The notes under the pieces are model-generated. The model searched no databases. It was not told the DNA's origin and was given only the letters and a program-made list of their open reading frames with translations. DNA of 64,000 nt from an uncultured Oscillospiraceae bacterium (GTDB lineage: Bacteria > Bacillota > Clostridia > Oscillospirales > Oscillospiraceae). The DNA is taken from assembly GCA_947626265.1 (NCBI GenBank), contig CANQRM010000017.1, forward strand, positions 1-64,000. Direction: 5' to 3'. The position numbers were made by a program, and so were the translations under genes. Each line of letters opens with the position of its first letter. Within the stretch, counting starts at the first letter, position 1. Below are positions 7,191 to 17,121 of this stretch, in pieces.

Positions 7191-7873
7191 TTCGCGGGCG
7201 GGTACTCGTTGCACAGCAGCCGGTAGGGCGGCTCATCCTCCTCGATGGCCGGGAAGCGGCCCACGGGCGGATTGAAGCGGTTATCGGTGTTGTCGTCGTT
7301 GCACTGGCTGACCTCCCCCAGCAGCACCGGGCCGGTGCCCGGCTCCACGTCGAAATCGTGGTACAGATACTGCTGGATGTGGATGCTCTCCCCCGGGGTC
7401 AGGCGCACCTGGGTCCCGGCGGGGACGGTATAGGTCCGCCCGTCGGTGTGGACGGTCACGTCGGATTCATAGTCTATGCTCTCGTCGGGCAGGGAGTTGT
7501 AGACCCGGATGAGCACGTTGCCGCCGCCCCGGTTGATGATGTCCTCGGTCTTGTACCAGTGGAAGTGGTTGGGGGAGTGCTGCCCTTCTTTGAGGTACAA
7601 AAGCTTCTCCGCGTACACCTTGGGGTACTTGTCCGCCATGGAGCGGTTGCCGTTTCGGATGGTGATGAGGGAAAAGCCCACCTTATCAAAGTCCCCCAGG
7701 CCGTAGTCGGTGATGTCCCAGCCCAGCATGCAGTCGCGCACCTCGTCGTAGTCGTGGCCGATGGACTGCCACTGCTCCGGGGTGAAATGGCAGAAGGGCG
7801 GCAGGTAGCACTTATACTTTTCGCACATGGCCTCCAGCTCTTTGAGGGCCTTGTTGATCTCCGAGCGCTTCAT
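7187..7873 (-). CDS. D-lyxose isomerase-like cupin sugar isomerase
   Basis: 228 residues, the usual length of the D-lyxose ketol-isomerase family. The cupin metal site is visible: HFHWYKTEDIINRGGG supplies two His and one Glu, with a later His in QYLYHDFDV. The family tail GEVSQCNDDNTDNRF is present. Known family members interconvert D-lyxose/D-xylulose and also D-mannose/D-fructose. With a beta-mannosidase in the same regulon, conversion of liberated mannose to fructose is a sensible inference. It starts 14 bases after the GH1 stop and overlaps the oxidoreductase by 4 bases. Confidence 0.82.
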   Translation of the reverse strand: MKRSEINKALKELEAMCEKYKCYLPPFCHFTPEQWQSIGHDYDEVRDCMLGWDITDYGLGDFDKVGFSLITIRNGNRSMADKYPKVYAEKLLYLKEGQHSPNHFHWYKTEDIINRGGGNVLIRVYNSLPDESIDYESDVTVHTDGRTYTVPAGTQVRLTPGESIHIQQYLYHDFDVEPGTGPVLLGEVSQCNDDNTDNRFNPPVGRFPAIEEDEPPYRLLCNEYPPAK

Positions 7874-7886
7874 TTATCTTACCTCC

Positions 7887-9233
7887 TCACAGGCACTCGC
7901 CGTTGGTCTCGATGACATGGGCATACCACCGGGCGGAGTCCTTGGGCGTGCGGTCACAGGTGCGGTAGTCCACGTAGACGAGGCCGAACCGCTCGCCGTA
8001 GCCCTCGCTCCACTCAAAGTTGTCCAGAAAGCTCCACTGCATGTATCCCCGCAGGTCCACGCCTTCCGCCACGGCCTTGGAAAGCTCCAGGAGGTAGCGG
8101 TGCAGGAAGTCGATGCGCTCCGGGTCGTGGACCATGCCGTCCATATGGACGCGGTCGTTGCAGGACTGGCCGTTCTCAGTTATGTAAACCGGAAGGCCGT
8201 AGCGTTTCGCGATCTGCAAAGGAGCGTAGTGCATGACCTCCGGGGTGACGGGCCACTTGTTGGCCGTCACGGGAAAGCCGGGATACCGCTCCACGTACTT
8301 GCCTTCCTCGTCCACCATCTTGCCGTTATAGACGTTCACGCCGATAAAGTCCGGCGATTCCATAAGCGCCCAGTCCCCCGGGTCCACGGTGCCAGCGAAG
8401 CGCCGCACCGCCGGGGGGATATCGTCTGGGTATTTGCGCAGGCATATGGGGTCCAGGAAGATATCAAAGGTGAACATCCAGTCGTCGGCGGGCAGGGCGA
8501 AGGTGGCCTCATAGGACGCCTCCCGGTTTTTGGGGGTGTCCTTTTCCGGGTAGGTGAACCGGCCGCAGGAGGCCACGCCCACCTGAGCGGCGGGGTCCGC
8601 CGCCTTGATGGCCCGGTATGCCGCGCTGTGAGAAAGGCACAGGTGATGGAACACCCGGGCCACCTTCTCCTCGCTGAGGACCCATCCAGGGGCGTGCACG
8701 CCGTTTCCGTACCCCAGGGCCGCGATGCACTGGGGCTCGTTGAGGGTCATGTACTTTTTGACCTTCCCCTTCATCCGGGCGGCGAATATCCCCGCGTAGC
8801 GGCCGAAGGCCTCCACGATGTCCCGGTTGAGCCAGCCGCCCTTGTCCTGCAATGCGCTGGGCAGGTCCCAGTGGTACAGGGTCACCAGCGGCTCGATGCC
8901 GTTGGCGAGAAGCTCATCCACCAGGTCCTCGTAGAACTTCAGCCCCGCCTCGTTCACGGCCCCGTCCCCGTCGGGGAGGATGCGGGCCCAGTTTACGGAA
9001 AAGCGGTAGGCCCGGATGTTGTGCTGTTTCATGAGGGCCACGTCCTCCCGGAAGCGGTGGTAGCTGTCGCAGGCCACATCCCCGGTGTCGCCGTTCTTGA
9101 TATGGGGGCGGGTCAAGTCGTGGCAGAACTCATCCCATATGTTTAGGCCCTTGCCGTCGGCGTCCCAGCCGCCCTCGCACTGATAGGACGCGCAGGCCAC
9201 GCCCCAGAGAAAGTTTGCGGGAAATCTGCTCAT
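7887..9233 (-). CDS. GH1 beta-glucosidase (family 1 glycosidase)
   Basis: 448 residues, typical of GH1. N-terminal signature FPANFLWGVACASYQCEGG, acid/base Glu in MTLNEPQ (E166), nucleophile Glu in YITENG (about residue 355), and the C-terminal DNFEWSEGYGERFGLVYVDY block that contacts the aglycone. There is no signal peptide, so it is cytoplasmic and cleaves imported beta-linked glucosides; there is no direct evidence for a 6-phospho specificity and no PTS nearby. Its ATG overlaps the stop of the cellobiose phosphorylase by ATGA, indicating coupled translation. Confidence 0.93.
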   Translation of the reverse strand: MSRFPANFLWGVACASYQCEGGWDADGKGLNIWDEFCHDLTRPHIKNGDTGDVACDSYHRFREDVALMKQHNIRAYRFSVNWARILPDGDGAVNEAGLKFYEDLVDELLANGIEPLVTLYHWDLPSALQDKGGWLNRDIVEAFGRYAGIFAARMKGKVKKYMTLNEPQCIAALGYGNGVHAPGWVLSEEKVARVFHHLCLSHSAAYRAIKAADPAAQVGVASCGRFTYPEKDTPKNREASYEATFALPADDWMFTFDIFLDPICLRKYPDDIPPAVRRFAGTVDPGDWALMESPDFIGVNVYNGKMVDEEGKYVERYPGFPVTANKWPVTPEVMHYAPLQIAKRYGLPVYITENGQSCNDRVHMDGMVHDPERIDFLHRYLLELSKAVAEGVDLRGYMQWSFLDNFEWSEGYGERFGLVYVDYRTCDRTPKDSARWYAHVIETNGECL

Positions 9234-11650
9234 ACCGTTACCTCGACGTTGTATTCTCTCTTCCCCTCTACCGGGAAGATGGTCTTACCGGACACGGGCA
9301 CACCGTTCACGGTCAGGGAGTATGTACCGGTTTGGCGCACATGGATGTGATAGACCGCGTCCCGGAACCGGCGCTCCACCCGGTATTCGCCCAGGCTCTC
9401 CGGCAGGCAGGGGTCGATCATCAGGCCCCCCGGCGTGGGCCGGACGCCCAGGATGTACTGGCTGATGTCCACGAAGGTCCAGGCCGCCGTGCCGGTGAGC
9501 CAGCTGTTGCGGGCCGCGCCCTCTTCATAGGAGGCTCGGGCCGCCACCGTCTGGGCATAGGCGTAGGGCTCCGCCCGGCGGATGTCGCTGCCGTCCTCCT
9601 GATAGGCCGGGCAGGTGCGCTTATAGATATCGAAGGCGTTCTCGCCCCGGCCAATGACCGTCTCCGCGATGCTGATCCAGGGGTTGTTGTGGCAGAAGAC
9701 GGAGCCGTTTTCCTTGTACCCCGGCGGGTAGCTGGTGATCTCCCCCAGCTCCTTATGGTACACCGTATAGCAGGGGGCCACAAGCTCCACGCCATATTTG
9801 CCCAGCAGCTTTTCCCGGACAGAGTCAAGGGCCATTTGGGCTTTTCCGTCCTTGACGCCGACGCCCGCCATGACGCACATGCCCTGGGGCTCGATGTATA
9901 TCTGCCCCTCGGCGCATTCCCGGCTGCCCACCGGCTGGGAGAAGGCGTCATAGGCCCGGCGGAACCAGGCCCCGTCCCACCCGGCGGTGGACACGGCCTC
10001 GTCCATGGCCGCGACAGCGGCCTCCACCTTCGAGGCCTCGTCATTGAGGCCCCGGGCCCGGCAAAGCTGGGCATACCGGCCGCCGTAGAGCACGAACATG
10101 CCGCCGATGAACACCGACTCCGCCACCGGTCCCTCGGAGGGGCCCGTGGTCTGGAAGCTCTCCCCCGGCTCCTCGGAGAAGCAGTTCAGGTTCAGGCAGT
10201 CGTTCCAGTCCGCCCGGCCGATGAGGGGCAGCTCATGGGGCCCCAGGTGGGTCATGATGTAGTTTACGCTCCGGCGCAGGTGCTCCATCAGGGGTTGCTC
10301 GCTGCCGGGGACGTTGTCGAAGGGCGTGGGATGGTCCAGGATGGACCAGTCGCCGGTCTCGCTGATGTAAGCCCAGGTGCAGGCCACCAGCCACAGGGGG
10401 TCGTCGTTGAAGCCGCTGCCTATATCGTCGTTGCCCCGCTTGGTGAGGGGCTGGTACTGGTGGTAGGTGCTGCCGTCGGCCCACTGGATGGAGGCGATGT
10501 CGATGATGCGCTCCCGGGCCCGGCCCCGGGCCATATGCACGAAGCCCAGAAGGTCCTGGCAGCTGTCCCGGAAGCCCATGCCCCGGCCGGTGCCGCTCTC
10601 AAAGTAGCTGGCCGACCGGCTCATGTTGAAGGTGATCATGCACTGGTACTGGTGCCAGATGTTCACCATCCGGTCCAGCACCGGGTCGGTGCTTTGCAGC
10701 TGATACCGGCCCAGCAGGCCGTCCCAGTGGGCGGCAAGCTCCGCCAGCGCCTCATCCACTGCCTTGGCGTCGGCGAACTTCGCCATGACCCGCTCCGCCG
10801 TATCCTTGCGGATGACATTGGGGGCCACGAACTTCTTGTCCCGGGGGTTCCGGCCGTAGCCCAGCACGAACACCCAGGTGACCTCCTGCCCCGGCTTAAG
10901 CTCGGCGTCCAGGGCCAGGCCCGCCATGGGCGCGCCCCCGTGGGCGATGAAATCGCCGGTCTTCCCTTCCCGGATAGCCTTGGGGTCGGCGTAGCTGCCG
11001 AACTGGCCCAGGAAGGTATCCCGGTCAGTGTCGTAGCCCGCCAGGGGGGCGTTCACGCCGTAGTATGCGTAGTGGTCCCGCCGCTCCCGGTACTCGGTCT
11101 TGTGGTAGATGACGCTGCCCTCTACCTCCAGCTCGCCGATGTTCAGGTTCCGCTGGAAGTTGGTGGAGTCGTCCACCGCGTTCCAAAGGCACCACTCCAC
11201 CGCGGCGGTGAGGCGAAGGCTCTTGGGGCTGTCGGTCTCATTTTTAAGCGTGATCCGCTGGACCTCGCAGTCCTCCCCCAGGGGCACCAGGAAGGTCATC
11301 TCGGCTTTAAGGCCGTCCTTCGCCGTCCCAAAGACGGTGTAGCCCAGGCCGTGGCGGCAGCAGTATTTATCCAGGGGCACGTCTGCTGGGTGGAAGGCGG
11401 GGCTCCAGGCGGGTTTGCCCGCCTCCTTTATGTAGAAGAACCGGCCGCCTATATCCGCGGGGACGCTGTTATACCGGTAGCGCACCAGCCGCTGCAGCTT
11501 TGCGTCCCGGTAGAAGCAGTAGCCTCCCGCCGTGTTGCTGATGAGGGAGAAAAAGGCCTCGCTGCCCAGGTAGTTTATCCAAGGCTGGGGCGTGGCGGGG
11601 GTGTCGATCACATACTCCCGCCGCTTATCGTCAAAATGTCCGTATCGCAT
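9230..11650 (-). CDS. GH94 cellobiose phosphorylase
   Basis: 806 residues from ATG 11650, which has GAGGTGA at good spacing; the frame extends upstream without a better site. The N-terminal blocks (GHFDDKRREYVID, WINYLGSEAFFSLISNTAGG, VIYHKTEYRERRDHYAYYGV) and the catalytic Asp block GRADWNDCLNLNCF resemble clostridial cellobiose phosphorylase as I remember it. Reaction: cellobiose plus phosphate gives glucose 1-phosphate plus glucose, saving ATP. It is cytoplasmic. It sits between GH3 and GH1 in the import operon. A related GH94 specificity (cellodextrin or laminaribiose) is less likely but not excluded. Confidence 0.93.
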   Translation of the reverse strand: MRYGHFDDKRREYVIDTPATPQPWINYLGSEAFFSLISNTAGGYCFYRDAKLQRLVRYRYNSVPADIGGRFFYIKEAGKPAWSPAFHPADVPLDKYCCRHGLGYTVFGTAKDGLKAEMTFLVPLGEDCEVQRITLKNETDSPKSLRLTAAVEWCLWNAVDDSTNFQRNLNIGELEVEGSVIYHKTEYRERRDHYAYYGVNAPLAGYDTDRDTFLGQFGSYADPKAIREGKTGDFIAHGGAPMAGLALDAELKPGQEVTWVFVLGYGRNPRDKKFVAPNVIRKDTAERVMAKFADAKAVDEALAELAAHWDGLLGRYQLQSTDPVLDRMVNIWHQYQCMITFNMSRSASYFESGTGRGMGFRDSCQDLLGFVHMARGRARERIIDIASIQWADGSTYHQYQPLTKRGNDDIGSGFNDDPLWLVACTWAYISETGDWSILDHPTPFDNVPGSEQPLMEHLRRSVNYIMTHLGPHELPLIGRADWNDCLNLNCFSEEPGESFQTTGPSEGPVAESVFIGGMFVLYGGRYAQLCRARGLNDEASKVEAAVAAMDEAVSTAGWDGAWFRRAYDAFSQPVGSRECAEGQIYIEPQGMCVMAGVGVKDGKAQMALDSVREKLLGKYGVELVAPCYTVYHKELGEITSYPPGYKENGSVFCHNNPWISIAETVIGRGENAFDIYKRTCPAYQEDGSDIRRAEPYAYAQTVAARASYEEGAARNSWLTGTAAWTFVDISQYILGVRPTPGGLMIDPCLPESLGEYRVERRFRDAVYHIHVRQTGTYSLTVNGVPVSGKTIFPVEGKREYNVEVTV

Positions 11651-11680
11651 GACGGTCACCTCGTTCACACCATTAAAATA

Positions 11681-11711
11681 GGAGGGGCTCATTATACCAT
11701 GTCGCCCCTCC
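11681..11711 (-). terminator. Hairpin between GH3 and GH94 with a TATAAT in its loop
   Basis: Stem GGAGGGGC/GCCCCTCC with a 15-base loop; on the minus strand it is followed by TATTTTAATG. The loop reads TATAAT (11691-11696). It may partly terminate the transporter/GH3 message and carry an internal promoter for GH94-GH1. No clear -35 is present. Confidence 0.5.
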
Positions 11712-11725
11712 TTCCGTAAAGAGTT

Positions 11726-13978
11726 TCAGCTGTTGTTCAGCGCCTGCAGGAGAACGTCCAGCACTTCCTCCCCCACGGCGCCGGCGCTGAAGTTCACCAC
11801 GTTGCGCAAGGGCATGTACTTCACCATGGCGGCGCCCATGTCGTCGGTGACGGAGGGGTCGTCCCCGTCCCCGGGGCCGAACATCTGGCTCATGCCGTCC
11901 ATGAGGGGCTTGATGATGGCGGCCGCCGCCGGGTCGGACAGGATGTCCATGAAGATGGAATCCTTGTCATAGTGCTTTTTGAGCTTCACCGTGCCCTCTA
12001 CGGTGACCGCGGCGGACACGTCGATGGCCCGGGAGGACTGGCCTATCTCAATGGTAAATTCGCCGGTCTCCACATGCCAGTCGTGGAGCTCCTCGTTCCA
12101 GTAGGCAAAGGCCCTCTTATCCAGGGTGAAGGTCACGTCTTTGCTCTCCCCGGGGGCCAGCTCCACCTTCTCGAAGCCCTTCAGCTCCCGCACAGGCCGC
12201 AGCACCGTGCTCTCCTTGTCGCCTACATAGAGCTGCACCACGGTCTTGCCGGCGCGGGCGCCGGTATTGGCGGCCTTCACCGTGACGGTGAGGGTATCCT
12301 TGTCGGTGATATGCTCCGCGCTGAGGCGCAGGTCGGAGAAGGCGAAGGTGGTGTAGCTCAGGCCGTGGCCGAAGGGGAAAGCCACATCCATGCGCTTTTT
12401 GTCGTAGTACCGGTAGCCCACGAACACGCCCTCCCGGTAGTCGGCCTTATCGGCCTCGCCGCCGTAGAAGAGCCAGGAGGGGTTGTCCTCCAGCTTCACC
12501 GGGAAGCTCTCCGCCAGGTGGCCGGAGGGGTTCACGTCGCCGTAGAGCAGCTTCACCGTGGCGATGCCCACGGCCTGGCCGCCCAGATAGGCCTCCAGCA
12601 CGCCCTTGACCTTGCCCAGCCAGGGCATTTCCACGGGGGAGCCGTTATGGAGCACCACCACCGTGTTGGGATTGGCCGCCGCCACCGCCTCGATGAGCTT
12701 GTTCTGGCAGGCGGGCAGGGCCATATGGGTGCGGTCGTAGCCCTCGGACTCGTAGCTGTCGGGCAGGCCGGCAAACACCACCGCGGTCTTGGCGGCCTTC
12801 GCCGCCGCGACAGCCTGGGCTATCATGTCGTCGGTGGCCTCGTCCTTGGCCACGCTGTAGCCCTGGGTATAGGTCACGGGCAGACCTTCGGCCGCCTCCA
12901 GGGCGGAGGTGGTCTTGAAGCAGTTGATGTGGCTGGAGCCACCGCCCTGGAACCGGGGCTTGGCGGCGAACTCGCCGATGAAAGCCACCTTGTCGGCCTT
13001 ATCCAGCGGCAGAACGCCCTCGTTTTTCAGAAGCACCATGCACTGGGCCGCGATGTCGGCGGAGAGGATATGGTCCGCCTCCTGGTCCCAGGGGGTGTCG
13101 GGCTTGGCGTTGGCAAGATACATCTCATTGACGGTGAGGATGCGCTCCACGGCCTGGTCCACCACCGCCTCGTCCAGCTTCCCGGCCCGGACGGCTTCCA
13201 CGATCTTCTTGTCGTTGACGCCGCCGGAGGAGGGCATTTCCAGGTCCAGGCCCGCGGCCACGCCGGCCACCCGGTCGCTGACCGCGCCCCAGTCGCTCAT
13301 GACATAGCCCTTGAAGCCCCATTCCTTCCGGAGCACCTCGGTGAGCAGCCAGGGATTTTCCGAGGCGTACACGCCGTTGATGCGGTTATAGGAGCACATG
13401 ACGGTCCAGGGCTGGGCCTTCTTCACGGCGGTCTCGAAGGCGGGGAAGTATATCTCCCGCAGCGTCCGCTCGTCGGCGTTGGAGCTGGAGCTCATGCGCC
13501 GGTGCTCTTGGTTGTTGGCGGCGAAGTGCTTGATGGAGGTGCCCACGTTCTGGCTCTGTACGCCGTTTATATAGGCGGCGGCCATCTCGCCGGCGAGATA
13601 CGGGTCCTCGGACAGGTACTCGAAGTTCCGGCCGCACAGAGGCGAGCGCTTGATGTTCACCGCCGGGCCCAGCACCACGGCCAGTTTCTCATGCTGGCAG
13701 CTGGCGCCGATGGCCTGGCCCATTTTGCCTATGAGCTCCCGGTCGAAGGAGGCGGCGGTGGCGCAGGCGGCGGGCATGCACACGGCCTTGATGGAGTCGT
13801 TGATGCCCAGGTGGTCGCCCTTTTCGTCCTGCTTGCGCAGGCCGTGGGGGCCGTCGGAGACCATGACGGCCTGCACGCCCAGCCGCTCCACGGGCTTGGT
13901 ATGCCAGAAGTCCAGGCCGGAGCAGAGCCCGGCCTTTTCTTCCAGCGTCATCTGAGAGATAACGTCTTTGATGTTCAT
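11726..13978 (-). CDS. GH3 beta-glucosidase
   Basis: 750 residues in the common domain order: (beta/alpha)8 GH3_N, alpha/beta sandwich GH3_C, then a fibronectin-III-like domain (about 575-650). The nucleophile Asp is in GYVMSDWGA, substrate-binding KHFAANNQE and LGPAVNIKRSPLCGRNFEY are present, and HGLSYTTF precedes the Fn3-like part. The last 90 residues form an extra tail (PLMDGMSQMFGPGDGDDPSV) not usual for the family. No signal peptide, so intracellular hydrolysis of cello-oligosaccharides is likely. It follows the ABC ATPase genes by 18 bases. Confidence 0.93.
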   Translation of the reverse strand: MNIKDVISQMTLEEKAGLCSGLDFWHTKPVERLGVQAVMVSDGPHGLRKQDEKGDHLGINDSIKAVCMPAACATAASFDRELIGKMGQAIGASCQHEKLAVVLGPAVNIKRSPLCGRNFEYLSEDPYLAGEMAAAYINGVQSQNVGTSIKHFAANNQEHRRMSSSSNADERTLREIYFPAFETAVKKAQPWTVMCSYNRINGVYASENPWLLTEVLRKEWGFKGYVMSDWGAVSDRVAGVAAGLDLEMPSSGGVNDKKIVEAVRAGKLDEAVVDQAVERILTVNEMYLANAKPDTPWDQEADHILSADIAAQCMVLLKNEGVLPLDKADKVAFIGEFAAKPRFQGGGSSHINCFKTTSALEAAEGLPVTYTQGYSVAKDEATDDMIAQAVAAAKAAKTAVVFAGLPDSYESEGYDRTHMALPACQNKLIEAVAAANPNTVVVLHNGSPVEMPWLGKVKGVLEAYLGGQAVGIATVKLLYGDVNPSGHLAESFPVKLEDNPSWLFYGGEADKADYREGVFVGYRYYDKKRMDVAFPFGHGLSYTTFAFSDLRLSAEHITDKDTLTVTVKAANTGARAGKTVVQLYVGDKESTVLRPVRELKGFEKVELAPGESKDVTFTLDKRAFAYWNEELHDWHVETGEFTIEIGQSSRAIDVSAAVTVEGTVKLKKHYDKDSIFMDILSDPAAAAIIKPLMDGMSQMFGPGDGDDPSVTDDMGAAMVKYMPLRNVVNFSAGAVGEEVLDVLLQALNNS

Positions 13979-13996
13979 GTCTGACCTCGCAATGGC

Positions 13997-14851
13997 TTAT
14001 TCGGCCTTCAGGTCCACCGTGGACAGGTCCCACTCCTCGTGGATCTTGGGCACGTCGCTGATGAGCCGCTTTGTATAGGGCGCGTGGGGGTTCAGGATCA
14101 CCTCGTCCGCCTTGCCGTACTCCACGAACTTGCCGTGCTCCATGATGTACACGGTGTCGGAGATGTAGTAGGCAAGGCCTATGTCGTGAGTGATGAAGAT
14201 GACGGTCATGCCGATCTCATCCCGGAGGTTCAGGAGCATATCCAGGATGGTGGCCCGGGAGCAGGCGTCCACCATGGAGGTGGGCTCGTCGGCCAGCAGG
14301 ATCTTCGGTTTCAGCAGGAAGATGCGGGCGATCATGAGCCGCTGCATCTGGCCGCCGGACAGCTCGAAGGGGTACTTGTTGGTCAGCTCCTTGAACTCCA
14401 GGTTCACGAAGTGGCAGGCCTCGCTCATCATGTTGAACTTTTCTCCCTTGGAGAGGCTCTTGCCGCCGCGCATGTTGATGCAGTCCAGCAGCACGGTGTC
14501 GATCTTCTGGAAGGTGTTGAAGGAGGAGAACGGGTCCTGGAAGATGGCCTGGATGCCCTTCCAGTACTCCTTCTTCTTGTGGCCGCTCCCGATGTCCCGG
14601 GGCTTGCCCTGGAAGAATATCTCCCCTTCCGTGGCGTTGGAAAGGCCCAGCAGCATCTTGGAAAGGGTGGTCTTGCCGGAGCCGGACTCGCCCACGATGG
14701 AGACAAACTCGCCCTCGTGGAACTCAAAGTCCACATGGTCCACAGCCACGGTCTTCTTGTCGCCGAAGCCGAAGACCTTGGTCACGCCCTTGCCGGACAG
14801 GCACAATGGCGCGTTGGAAAAGTCCTTCTGCACGCGTGCCGGTTCATTCAT
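13997..14851 (-). CDS. ABC transporter ATP-binding protein (OppF/DppF-like)
   Basis: 284 residues. Walker [11 protein letters not shown], signature [13 protein letters not shown], Walker [13 protein letters not shown] and the switch His in ITHD are all present, so it is an active ATPase. It is the partner of the preceding ATPase, whose gene it overlaps by 8 bases. Although the family is named for peptide uptake, the adjacent cellobiose phosphorylase, GH1 and GH3 and the binding protein type suggest beta-glucan oligosaccharides as cargo, as in Thermotoga-type cellobiose systems. It lacks the C-terminal Cys cluster found in its partner. Confidence 0.92.
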   Translation of the reverse strand: MNEPARVQKDFSNAPLCLSGKGVTKVFGFGDKKTVAVDHVDFEFHEGEFVSIVGESGSGKTTLSKMLLGLSNATEGEIFFQGKPRDIGSGHKKKEYWKGIQAIFQDPFSSFNTFQKIDTVLLDCINMRGGKSLSKGEKFNMMSEACHFVNLEFKELTNKYPFELSGGQMQRLMIARIFLLKPKILLADEPTSMVDACSRATILDMLLNLRDEIGMTVIFITHDIGLAYYISDTVYIMEHGKFVEYGKADEVILNPHAPYTKRLISDVPKIHEEWDLSTVDLKAE

Positions 14852-15851
14852 GGCTGTACACCTCCTTCAGTTCGTCGATGCCCATGAGGCAGCGGTACAT
14901 GCGGCCCTCGCCGAAGCTCTTCTCCGGGATGGAGGTATAGCGGCAGTCGGCGGTGGCGTACTTGCACCGGGCGGCGAAACGGCAGCCGTCGGGGGGATGC
15001 TTCAGGTTGGGGGGCGCGCCGGGGATGGCGGCCAGCTTGTGGCCGCGGGTGCCCTCCTCGGGCACCAGGATGGAGCCCATCAGGCCGTGGGAATAGGGGT
15101 GCACCGGGTCGAAGACCATCTCCTTGGCGGTGCCCTTCTCCACGATCTGGCCGGCGTACATGACCATGATGTCGTCGGTGACGTTATAGAGAAGCGGCAG
15201 CTCATGGGTGATGAAGAGCATGCTCTTCACGTGGCCGGACTCCATCAGCTGGCGCATCATCTTGATGACCATCTTCTGGCTGGTCACGTCCAGGGCGGAG
15301 GAGGGCTCGTCGGCGATGAGCACCTTGGGGTTCAGGATGGTGCTCACGGCGATGACCGTGCGCTGCTTCATGCCGCCGGACAGCTCCACCGCGTGCTTGT
15401 CAAGGGCCTCCAGGGGCAGGCCCACCTCCGCGAAGCGGGCCTCGGCCATCTCCCGTATCTCCTTTTTGGTGGCCTTGGGGTCATGGGCGTGGACCACGTC
15501 CTCCAGGAAGCGGATGATCTTCTGGGTGGGGTTCAGGGCGTTCATGGCCGCCTGGGGGATGTAGGCGATCTCATTGCCCAGGATGGTCTTGCGGACCGTA
15601 TCCGGGTCCATGCCGGAGATGTTCTGGCCGTCGATGATGATGTCGCCGCTCATGTAGTGCAGGGGCGGGAAGTAATAGCCCATCATGGACAGGGCCAGGG
15701 TGGACTTGCCGCAGCCGGACTCGCCGGCGATGCCCAGGCTCTTGCCTTCCTCGATGGCGAAGGACACGCCGTCCACGGCATACACGTCCTCATGGAAACG
15801 GGTGACGTATTTTGTCTTGAGGTTGCGGACCTCCAACATAACTTTTCCCAT
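14844..15851 (-). CDS. ABC transporter ATP-binding protein (OppD/DppD-like)
   Basis: 335 residues. Walker [11 protein letters not shown], signature [12 protein letters not shown], Walker [13 protein letters not shown], switch His in FITHELPL. The C-terminal oligopeptide-transporter extension carries the four-Cys cluster [14 protein letters not shown]...YRC typical of DppD-type subunits, some of which bind an iron-sulfur cluster. ATG 15851 has AAGGAGG. It starts 10 bases after the preceding permease gene, in a five-gene transporter unit. Confidence 0.92.
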   Translation of the reverse strand: MGKVMLEVRNLKTKYVTRFHEDVYAVDGVSFAIEEGKSLGIAGESGCGKSTLALSMMGYYFPPLHYMSGDIIIDGQNISGMDPDTVRKTILGNEIAYIPQAAMNALNPTQKIIRFLEDVVHAHDPKATKKEIREMAEARFAEVGLPLEALDKHAVELSGGMKQRTVIAVSTILNPKVLIADEPSSALDVTSQKMVIKMMRQLMESGHVKSMLFITHELPLLYNVTDDIMVMYAGQIVEKGTAKEMVFDPVHPYSHGLMGSILVPEEGTRGHKLAAIPGAPPNLKHPPDGCRFAARCKYATADCRYTSIPEKSFGEGRMYRCLMGIDELKEVYSHE

Positions 15852-15861
15852 AGCAGCCTCC

Positions 15862-17106
15862 TTAATCTCTCAGGGTGGGGTTGAACACCTGGTCCAGGCC
15901 GGTGTTCATCAGGTTCAGGGAGAACGAGATGAGCGTGATGACCAGGATCACAGGGAAGTAAGCCCACCAGGAGCCGTTGGTATGGGCGGAGTAGAGCATG
16001 GCCCAGTTCATCATCAGGCCCAGGGTGGGGACCTCGGTGGTCCGGGGACCCAGGCCCAGCAGGCTCAGCTGCGCCTCCGCCAGGATGCCGCTGGATACCT
16101 GCAGGATGAACGCCATCACCACGTAGGAGGCGATGTAGGGCAGGATGTCGGTGAGGATGATGCGGACCAGGCTGTGGCCGGACAGCTTGCTCAGGTTCAC
16201 ATGGTCGCGGTTTCTGAGGCTGATGACCTGGCTGCGGACGGAACGGGCCGTCCAGGTCCAGCCGGTCAGGCCTATGACCGTGGCCACCACGGCCGCGCCC
16301 CGCTGCTCCTGGCCGATGGAGTAGCTGATGAGGATCAGCAGCACGAAGCCAGGGATGACCGTGAAGATGTTGGTGATGAACATGATGAAGTCGTCCAGGA
16401 ACCCGCCCACATAGCCGGCCAGAAGCCCGAAGGTCAGGCCGATGAGCGTGGCCACCACGCCGGCCAGCAGGCCGATGCCGATGGAGGTGCCGGTGGCGCT
16501 TACCAGTTCTTTCAGCACGTCCCGGCCGAAGTTATCGGTGCCCAGGGGCAGGGTCTTCACGTTGGCCACCGCGCCGGTGCGCACATAGTCGGTGGTGGAT
16601 ATCTTCTTGCTCTCCACAAGCTCGCCGTCCACCTCCTCGGCCACGACAAGGGTATCGCCGCCTTTGAGGTCCTGCAGGGAATTATTGAGGCGCTTATAGT
16701 AGTTCACCTTGGCGCCGGTCATGCCCTTGGGACGGACCGAGGGGTCGTAGTTATCCTCCCACATTTGCAGGAGCGTATCGGTGTCCTCGGTGTCAAGCTC
16801 GGAGATATCGATGCCCATAGCGGTGAAATACTCCACCATGGCCACCCTATCCTCGGCGGACAGGCTGGCCGCCAGGCGGTTTTCATCCGCCTCGGGCAGG
16901 CGGAAGGTATCCGTCTTCGCCTTGGTGGCGTCGTAGAGGGAGAAGTATGTACCGGGCTTGGCGAAGGTGCCCACGCCGATCTGCTCCAGGGGGTTGCCGG
17001 GGTTGAAGAGCGGATAGATGATCATGGTCAGCAGTATCGCCACGAAGATGACGAAACCGCCCACGAACTTGGGGGAATGGAAAACCTGTCTTATGGTATT
17101 TTTCAT
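15862..17106 (-). CDS. ABC transporter permease (OppC/DppC-like) with long insertion
   Basis: 414 residues, about 110 longer than usual. TM1 (about 14-35, [20 protein letters not shown]) is followed by roughly 150 residues of soluble, acidic sequence, presumably extracytoplasmic, before the conserved core. The core begins at [21 protein letters not shown] and continues with five TM helices and an EAA-like loop. The insertion may contact the binding protein. The start at 17106 has GGGGGGAG 8 bases upstream. Confidence 0.9.
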   Translation of the reverse strand: MKNTIRQVFHSPKFVGGFVIFVAILLTMIIYPLFNPGNPLEQIGVGTFAKPGTYFSLYDATKAKTDTFRLPEADENRLAASLSAEDRVAMVEYFTAMGIDISELDTEDTDTLLQMWEDNYDPSVRPKGMTGAKVNYYKRLNNSLQDLKGGDTLVVAEEVDGELVESKKISTTDYVRTGAVANVKTLPLGTDNFGRDVLKELVSATGTSIGIGLLAGVVATLIGLTFGLLAGYVGGFLDDFIMFITNIFTVIPGFVLLILISYSIGQEQRGAAVVATVIGLTGWTWTARSVRSQVISLRNRDHVNLSKLSGHSLVRIILTDILPYIASYVVMAFILQVSSGILAEAQLSLLGLGPRTTEVPTLGLMMNWAMLYSAHTNGSWWAYFPVILVITLISFSLNLMNTGLDQVFNPTLRD

Positions 17107-17121
17107 TGCCGCTCCCCCCTC

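Noticed and set aside
9215-11719. 834-codon open frame on the plus strand, opposite the GH94 gene
   Set aside because: High GC with GC-rich third positions opens antisense frames. The minus-strand product is a clear cellobiose phosphorylase, and the plus-strand product has no recognisable motif and odd composition (Val/Gly/His/Pro).
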